A program made the position numbers and the translations under genes. A model generated the notes under the pieces. It made no database searches and had not been told where the DNA came from. It worked only from the letters and a program-made list of their open reading frames with translations. Positions 6,738 to 11,154 of a stretch of DNA of 11,154 nt are shown piece by piece. The stretch spans positions 1-11,154 of the forward strand of contig JALLAP010000936.1 of the NCBI GenBank assembly GCA_036939355.1, in the 5' to 3' direction. How positions within the stretch are numbered: the stretch's first letter is position 1; each line of letters begins with the position of its first letter. This DNA comes from Thalassiosira profunda. Taxonomy: Eukaryota; Bacillariophyta; Thalassiosirophyceae; Thalassiosirales; Thalassiosiraceae.

Positions 6738-7733
6738 ATGCGGCGGCGGCAGCAAGCTCCCCGGCAGGGGAGAGACGGTGCTGCTCGATCGGACGCGAAG
6801 GACCGGCGGCGCCCCCGGCGTTGGCCCTTTGTAGTCGCAGCCGTCGTCGTCTCTGCTGCGATTGCAATCTGCGCTCACACATCATCATCATCGCGCAACT
6901 CGGGCGCCCTCGCCGCCAAGCTGCGCGGCACCAATATCAGCGGCCCTGCAAGCCGTCGTGTCGTCGCCATCGGAGACATTCACGGGGACAAAGCCGCCCT
7001 CGTGCACGCCCTCCAGCTGGCGCGCCTCGTCGATGCACAAGAGGGCACCACATGGATTGGCGGGTCGGATGTGGCAGTGCAGATCGGCGACCTCCTCAAC
7101 AAGGCCGAGCCGCGCGACGGGGAGACGCTGCAATACATTGTGGATATTGAGAGACAGGCGAGAGGCGCTGGGGGTGCGGTGGCGGTCACCGCCGGCGATC
7201 ACGACTTGCACAACGCTCCCAAGTTGTGGAGAGAAATTGATCAATTGAAAGATTTGCCGTTCCCATCCTGGATGCACGCCGCCTATGTCATCGACAAGAC
7301 GCTCTTCGTGCACGGCTCCCTCTCTGAAACGGCGTTCGACCGCGCCGGCGGATCGTTGGAGCAAATGGACCGCGAGGCCCACGCGTGGCTCTCGGGAGAC
7401 GGCGACAAGCCGCCCTGGATCGGACGGGGCGACGGACCAATCTGGTCCCGCCTATACTCAGACAAGGAGAGCAACGCCCATCCGCACTGTGAAGAACTAT
7501 CCCATCTGTTGAATAAGCTGTCGGTCGATCGGATGGTGGTGGGGCACACCGTCCGGCGGGAGGGCATATCGTCCATATGCAACGGGAAGGCGTGGCGGAT
7601 CGACGTGGGATTGTCGCGGACGGAGTCGCAGGCGGGGAAACTGGGCGCGAGCGAGGTGCTGGAGCTCCGAAACGGCGGAAGAGACGTGAAGGTGCTGAGG
7701 ACGGAGGTCCGGCTCAAGTCTTGGGCACGGTGA
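6738..7733 (+). CDS. Membrane-anchored Shewanella-like PPP metallophosphatase with altered active-site motifs
   Basis: 331 residues from ATG 6738 to TGA 7731. Upstream in-frame ATGs (6582, 6600, 6621) would overlap the divergent gene, so they are not preferred. A basic run (D-R-R-R-P-R-R-W) precedes a single hydrophobic helix at about 30-46, predicting a signal anchor with the catalytic domain in the lumen or outside. PPP-type motifs follow: GDIHGD (79-84), GDLLNKA (117-123), GDHD (153-156), VHGS (H192), VVGHT (H270) and RIDVGLSR (about 287-294). The last two, with the overall order, resemble Shewanella-like (SLP) phosphatases. Canonical GDxxDRG and GNHE are changed: the D-R-G is N-K-A and the metal-binding Asn is Asp. 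Most metal ligands remain, so metal binding is plausible, but classic Ser/Thr phosphatase activity is uncertain. Confidence 0.8.
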   Translation: MRRRQQAPRQGRDGAARSDAKDRRRPRRWPFVVAAVVVSAAIAICAHTSSSSRNSGALAAKLRGTNISGPASRRVVAIGDIHGDKAALVHALQLARLVDAQEGTTWIGGSDVAVQIGDLLNKAEPRDGETLQYIVDIERQARGAGGAVAVTAGDHDLHNAPKLWREIDQLKDLPFPSWMHAAYVIDKTLFVHGSLSETAFDRAGGSLEQMDREAHAWLSGDGDKPPWIGRGDGPIWSRLYSDKESNAHPHCEELSHLLNKLSVDRMVVGHTVRREGISSICNGKAWRIDVGLSRTESQAGKLGASEVLELRNGGRDVKVLRTEVRLKSWAR

Positions 7734-8278
7734 AAGTCGTCCCGGGGCAAACAGCGTCACAATTTGCCCCATTTTCTATTGACTACTCGCAGACTTCCAG
7801 CTTGACTTGATCGGCGACCAATTCCTGGTTGTTGCCTGCGTCTCCACGCCGGATAGTGGCCACGCAATACAGCTTCGACGGGGCGAGCTACTTCTTGTCC
7901 TCCGAGGGGGCAAGCTGCTTCTTGTGCTCTCGCAGCTCTTGCTTGTACCTCCGCATCCGGATGTGCGCCAGCTCGGAGCAAAAGAGCTTCACGTCTCGCT
8001 CGACGTTGCGCCACGACGCCGAGACGCTTGGAGAGAGGCTGCAAATTTTATGCGAATGGAGTGGACATCACAGGAAGAAAGAAAGAGAGAAAGCACGTTG
8101 GCATAAGGAAATGCACGCTCTTGTTTGCAACGGTATGCAGAATTAGCGCTGCGAAACGCTCTACCATACGCCAAAAGGAAAGAGATACGCTCCAGTTCAT
8201 AGGCATATTGTCGCCATTGCAAGAAAGAGAGGAGCTCAAGCTGCGGAGAAATAGCTAGCTTGCTCGCAGCAGTGTAAT
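7734..8278. other. Convergent 3' region between phosphatase and E2/RING genes, with a likely hidden minus-strand exon
   Basis: Taken at face value this is a 545-base gap between two converging stops. The phosphatase 3' untranslated region should occupy its left end. On the minus strand, however, 7888-8038 reads as a spliced terminal exon (listed separately) and 8039-8278 as most of an intron with a strong pyrimidine tract. The other open frames here are low-complexity shadows of that exon. Confidence 0.5.
7888..8038 (-). CDS. Candidate terminal exon extending the E2/RING protein by 49 residues
   Basis: One base, then 49 codons (8037-7891) and a TAG (7890-7888), with protein-like composition: a Trp, then an amphipathic, charged helix (K-L-F-C-S-E-L-A-H-I-R-M-R-R-Y-K-Q-E-L-R) ending in A-P-S-E-D-K-K. 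There is no suitable ATG in the frame, which is open only from 8067. It is preceded by T-T-T-G-C-A-G| with a long C/T tract upstream, a good splice acceptor. Joining it to a donor at 8282 (GAGAT|GTGAAT), which cuts into the apparent stop of the RING gene, keeps the phase and gives ...V-K-E-I-L-S-P-S. I infer that it is the true or alternative C-terminus of that gene; it could instead be a relic of another gene. Confidence 0.42.
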
Positions 8279-8282
8279 TCAC
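8039..8282 (-). other. Candidate 244-nt terminal intron of the E2/RING gene
   Basis: The donor |GTGAAT overlaps the apparent TGA stop of the RING gene: the stop exists only if the intron is retained. The acceptor side has a C/T-rich run (CTTTCTCTCTTTCTTTCTTCC) about 30 bases before ATTTGCAG|. The first exon base completes the split codon AT+C (Ile). Phase match alone has a one-in-three chance, so the support is moderate. Confidence 0.4.
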
Positions 8283-11154
8283 ATCTCCTTCACGCCGTCC
8301 CCGACGAGTGGTGTCTTGCACAAAGGGCAGGACGAGTTCGTTTGGAGCCACGTCTGAATGCACCCAGAATGCATCACGTGCCCGCAACTCTTCACTTTCC
8401 GAAGAGAATGAGTGTTGTCCGATGCGTCATACTCACCGAGGCAGATTGCGCATTGGCGATCCTCCGATGCGTCTACACCTGCGAGATAAGCGGCTGGGCT
8501 CAACTTCGCGGTGCTTGCGTCAAACTCTGCCATGGTCAGCGTGAGAAAGGCGGCCCCATCTTTGGGCGCCGCTTTGCCAACTCGCTCCGTCACCTCCATC
8601 AACGCCTCGTAAGACAAACCCTCAACGTCCATCGCATCCCCCTGTGCCGCCATCAGGCGGCTTTCGACCTCTCCCCGGTACATGACGCCGCGCTCGCGAC
8701 AATGCATCACGGTCAATGTTGCCGATGGGGCGAGGTTGAGCTCCACTAGGCTCTTCGTTCCGTGCATTTCGAGGCTGAACTCGCGTTTGGGGCGGGCGAG
8801 AAGGAGGGTGAAGCCCGCCGACGACAGCGGCTGAGAAAAGGCCCCGCCGGGCACCGATGGTCCCGCAACGGCGATGCGCTTGCCGTTTTCCTCCGGCACG
8901 AGGGACTCCAGGCGACGATACACTTCCGACAGGGCTGAGTCTTTGTCAAAGTCCTCGACCACCGATTTGTCCTGAGGAAGGCGAATCCTCAAGCGGCACA
9001 ACTGCTCTGGCGGAATGGAGGCCTTGGGAGCAGCCTTTTGAGCATCCTTCGCTCTGGCTGCAGGTTTCTTTGCGTCGATTGTTCCCGAAAGAGTCTGCCC
9101 CGTGCCCCACGAATGATGCTTTGAGGCAGCATGACTCTTGTACTTCCCAGGAGGAGCAAACACGTTGGAGCCAAGGCCGTGCGGAGGGCCCATTCCCATT
9201 CCAGGCGGCGGGCCCATTCCCCCCATTTCGTCGTCGTCGCTCCAGTCCATTCCATCGTCTTCTTCCTCCCCTTCGTTACTCCAGCCATCGCTGCCGTTGT
9301 CGTCGTCCCACGCGGAAGTCGATTGTTGGTTGGTATTGACCTTCGAGGCGGCAGACGCGTTGCCCTGCGTCAGGGCCTTGAACTGAGCCTGGAGGCGGCC
9401 AGCGCGGATGAAGTCGTTTTGCAGCGCCGCCTCTTGCATGGCGTCTTTGAGGCCCTCCAGCCGCTTCACCTCCCCCTGGATCTTCCCCGCGAGAATGAAA
9501 TCGCCCTTCGCTGCCGCGTCCTGCATCTCCTGCCTCTTTTGTTCCAGTGCGTCCAGTCCGCTCGCCTTCGCGCCCTGATTTGAGCTCGCAGCTGGCTTTC
9601 GATCCTCTTCGGACGGCCGTGCGGTAGGCTTCGAATCCTCCTCTTCGACGTCCATTTGCACCTCAGCATCGTCGCTAGATTGTGGCACGGAGGCCCTGTC
9701 CAACAGCGCCTCAAGCTTGGGAAGCAGGCTGCGAAGCGAATCGATCTGGAGCACGCCCGAGCCTTTGGCATTCTTGCCCAGCGCCTTGCTCCTATTACGG
9801 CCCAGGGCGACATCGTCCATCCAGTTCCGCACCTCGGCCAAAATCGAGGTTCGATTCTCGCCAAAATGTGCTAGGACAATTTCGCTGAATGGCTCCAAGC
9901 CACTCTTAGCACCGGACGATGAACCTTCGAGGGCTTGGCGGAGGTGATCCGCCATTGCAAATTTTACCGTGCCCACTCGAAGCACATCCTCATAAAGAAT
10001 GACCTCAAGGGGCAAGCCCACCTCCTGCTGTACCTTCGCCCCGGCCAAAGTCTGCCCTGTCACCTGGAATTTACCGTCCTTCACATCGCCCTCCCAGCCA
10101 CCGTGGCCGGGCTCTAGGTAGTAGGGATGCTCTACGCCCAGAATCAGCCCCTGGATGCTGATGAGCACCTGGTAAAGCGAGGAATGTTTCGGGCTCCATT
10201 TTGGGCCCGACCAGGTCCCCAGGAGGGAGAGGCAGACCTTTCCGTCCGCGTACAGGTTCGGTCCGAATCTCACCCGGCCTCCGCCCGTGGTGAGCAGCTG
10301 CACCTTGGGGTTGCTCTGCGGGTAGTCGTTGGGCACGTAAATGTCGAAGACGAACAATCCTCCGGAATACGGCGTCGGGCCTGGGAGCGGTGCCGAAATG
10401 AGGGCGCGGATGAATTGGGGCGTCTCCTCGTCGAAGCGCAGAAAGATGCTGCAGTTAGGATCGCTGGGCAGATCCTCCTTCAGCCCGTCCAACTCCTTGA
10501 ACAGCCGCTTCAGACATTTGGGCAAGGCCCCATCGAACGCCGCACCCATCATCTTTTGGCGAAACACCGACGTGTCGCGAATCCCCTCGGCGCCGGCGCA
10601 GCGGGGAGTGCGCCGGAGGAAGGCGGTCCACTCGGCCGAGGGCGGGGTCGGTGCGCGCGCTGCGAGCAGCTCCTTGTTGTTGAGTGCAGGAGGTTGCTTT
10701 CTGTCTTCTCTATCCCCCGGGGCAGACCCCATGCTGCTGGGTTTCTCGTCCATCGGCTCGTCGCTTTTTCCGGGCAACGTATCAGTAACAGCGGCGGGAG
10801 CAGCTTCTGCCAACAGCGCCCCATCCTCCATCCGCATCAGCCCCTGGATCTTGGCCTGCCGCTCCTTCGCCGTCAGCCCCTCGTCCTTCATGCAACGCTG
10901 GATCATCTTCCGGCGGACCTCATCGGCGCCTCCCCCCGCAACCCCCTCCATCCCGACTGTAAGACCCGCCTCCTCGAACGGCCGGGGCAACATCCCGCCC
11001 CTCTTGGGAGCGCCGCCCCCAAGGCGCACGTCCTTCGCGAGCCGAAAGCCATCGGAATTGACGTCCGTCTGCACCTTGCTGTTCAACGCCGCCTCCCTCC
11101 GTGCGGCGGCCGCCTTCCTCTCCTCCGCGTCCTCGTTCCACCGCTCCTTGGCCG
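8279..11154 (-). CDS. E2 ubiquitin-conjugating enzyme fused to UVR motifs, UBX-like domain and RING-H2 finger (5' truncated)
   Basis: The frame is open to the right edge (first full codon at 11152), so the true start lies outside the window; the only start-like codon near 11086 is TTG. 957 residues are visible. In order: a charged helical region; an E2 core at about 210-362 of BIRC6/UBE2O type (V-P-N-D-Y-P, G-P-N-L-Y-A-D-G-K-V-C-L-S-L-L-G-T-W) with catalytic Cys307; a helical E2-tail region to about 490; tandem UVR motifs at about 533-594; an acidic Trp/Asp-rich hinge and Gly/Met/Pro-rich segment; a UBX-like domain at about 715-818 (C-R-L-R-I-R-L-P, S-L-V-E-L-N-L-A-P-S-A-T-L); and a RING-H2 at 901-945 with all eight ligands (C-x2-C-x18-C-x-H-x2-H-x2-C-x10-C-x2-C). 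It should load ubiquitin and act as its own E3, probably near Cdc48/p97 (inference). The stop at 8279 may be an intron-retention stop. Confidence 0.88.
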   Translation of the reverse strand, partial: AKERWNEDAEERKAAAARREAALNSKVQTDVNSDGFRLAKDVRLGGGAPKRGGMLPRPFEEAGLTVGMEGVAGGGADEVRRKMIQRCMKDEGLTAKERQAKIQGLMRMEDGALLAEAAPAAVTDTLPGKSDEPMDEKPSSMGSAPGDREDRKQPPALNNKELLAARAPTPPSAEWTAFLRRTPRCAGAEGIRDTSVFRQKMMGAAFDGALPKCLKRLFKELDGLKEDLPSDPNCSIFLRFDEETPQFIRALISAPLPGPTPYSGGLFVFDIYVPNDYPQSNPKVQLLTTGGGRVRFGPNLYADGKVCLSLLGTWSGPKWSPKHSSLYQVLISIQGLILGVEHPYYLEPGHGGWEGDVKDGKFQVTGQTLAGAKVQQEVGLPLEVILYEDVLRVGTVKFAMADHLRQALEGSSSGAKSGLEPFSEIVLAHFGENRTSILAEVRNWMDDVALGRNRSKALGKNAKGSGVLQIDSLRSLLPKLEALLDRASVPQSSDDAEVQMDVEEEDSKPTARPSEEDRKPAASSNQGAKASGLDALEQKRQEMQDAAAKGDFILAGKIQGEVKRLEGLKDAMQEAALQNDFIRAGRLQAQFKALTQGNASAASKVNTNQQSTSAWDDDNGSDGWSNEGEEEDDGMDWSDDDEMGGMGPPPGMGMGPPHGLGSNVFAPPGKYKSHAASKHHSWGTGQTLSGTIDAKKPAARAKDAQKAAPKASIPPEQLCRLRIRLPQDKSVVEDFDKDSALSEVYRRLESLVPEENGKRIAVAGPSVPGGAFSQPLSSAGFTLLLARPKREFSLEMHGTKSLVELNLAPSATLTVMHCRERGVMYRGEVESRLMAAQGDAMDVEGLSYEALMEVTERVGKAAPKDGAAFLTLTMAEFDASTAKLSPAAYLAGVDASEDRQCAICLGEYDASDNTHSLRKVKSCGHVMHSGCIQTWLQTNSSCPLCKTPLVGDGVKEM
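8318..8452 (-). other. C-terminal RING-H2 finger
   Basis: All zinc ligands are present: C-A-I-C, then C-G-H-V-M-H-S-G-C and S-S-C-P-L-C, with C3H2C3 order. The I-C-L-G-E-Y start and the conserved Trp after the sixth ligand (I-Q-T-W-L) are standard for E2-binding RING-H2 E3 ligases. Confidence 0.93.
8699..9010 (-). other. UBX-like domain
   Basis: The segment starts with C-R-L-R-I-R-L-P, has a central S-A-L-S-E-V-Y helix and ends with F-T-L-L-L-A-R-P-K-R-E-F and S-L-V-E-L-N-L-A-P-S-A-T-L-T-V, the layout of UBX domains that bind Cdc48/p97. The Phe-Pro-Arg loop signature is only partly kept (R-P-K-R), so p97 binding is plausible but not certain. Confidence 0.68.
9371..9556 (-). other. Tandem UVR motifs
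   Basis: Two adjacent helical hairpins match the UvrB/UvrC (UVR) pattern L-x-x-x-M-x-x-A-x-x-x-x-D-F-x-x-A-x-x-L/I: M-Q-D-A-A-A-K-G-D-F-I-L-A-G-K-I and M-Q-E-A-A-L-Q-N-D-F-I-R-A-G-R-L. UVR hairpins mediate protein-protein contacts, as in bacterial UvrB-UvrC and plastid Clp/Executer proteins. The second hairpin looks like a duplication of the first. Confidence 0.75.
10067..10525 (-). other. E2 (UBC) catalytic domain, active-site Cys at 10232-10234
   Basis: The block contains the E2 features F-V-F-D-I-Y-V-P-N-D-Y-P, then the catalytic segment with Cys in G-K-V-C-L-S-L-L-G-T-W-S-G, followed by Y-Q-V-L-I-S-I-Q-G-L-I-L-G. The usual His-Pro-Asn triad is G-P-N here, as the large BIRC6/UBE2O-class E2s also depart from HPN. 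All catalytic positions I can check are intact. Confidence 0.92.

Noticed and set aside
9840..9870. GGTTCGATTC-like box resembling a tRNA T-arm
   Set aside because: It lies inside the E2/RING coding frame and no acceptor, D or anticodon stems can be formed around it.
11084..11086. Start of the E2/RING gene at 11086
   Set aside because: The codon is TTG and the frame stays open to the window edge with a charged helical sequence, so the gene is truncated rather than starting here.
1..11154. Transposons, viral genes, CRISPR arrays or toxin genes
   Set aside because: I found no transposase, integrase, reverse transcriptase, terminal inverted repeats, spaced direct repeats or toxin-like frames on either strand.

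Overview
The window looks like compact, GC-rich nuclear DNA from a photosynthetic eukaryote, most likely a stramenopile alga related to diatoms or pelagophytes. The evidence is a thylakoid-lumen type targeting signal, clear GT-AG introns, no bacterial ribosome-binding sites or operons, and a large surface protein with Pro-Thr-Ser linkers and a repeated C-S-I-C-P-x-G cysteine module that I associate with diatoms and relatives. The species assignment is inference.

Layout: (1) 1-113, plus strand, the last 36 codons of an unidentified gene. (2) 114-656, a convergent 3' region with no gene I can support. (3) 657-4988, minus strand, a 1443-residue type II membrane glycoprotein: disordered acidic/serine N-terminus, one membrane helix, five six-cysteine repeats, more than 30 N-glycosylation sequons, a FAS1 (fasciclin) domain and a C-terminal F-type lectin-like domain. 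(4) 4989-5550, its upstream region. (5) 5551-6634, minus strand, a split gene for a putative thylakoid-lumen protein with a twin-arginine signal; one 62-nt intron is clear and a second of about 50 nt is proposed. (6) 6635-6737, a very short divergent promoter region holding a perfect 12-bp palindrome. (7) 6738-7733, plus strand, a membrane-anchored metallophosphatase of the Shewanella-like PPP type with altered active-site motifs. (8) 7734-8278, a convergent region that on the minus strand appears to hold an overlooked terminal exon. (9) 8279-11154, minus strand, 5'-truncated, a protein combining a BIRC6/UBE2O-type E2 ubiquitin-conjugating domain, two UVR motifs, a UBX-like domain and a RING-H2 finger.

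The genes do not form an obvious pathway. They sit as convergent and divergent neighbours at close spacing, as usual in a compact algal genome. The most notable item is the E2-UVR-UBX-RING protein, which would place ubiquitin conjugation, E3 activity and Cdc48/p97 docking on one chain, possibly with an extra charged tail encoded by the unrecognised terminal exon. Second are the phosphatase with GNHE changed to GDHD and GDxxDRG changed to GDLLNKA, and the FAS1 plus F-type lectin surface glycoprotein. I saw no transposon, tRNA, rRNA, CRISPR array or viral element.
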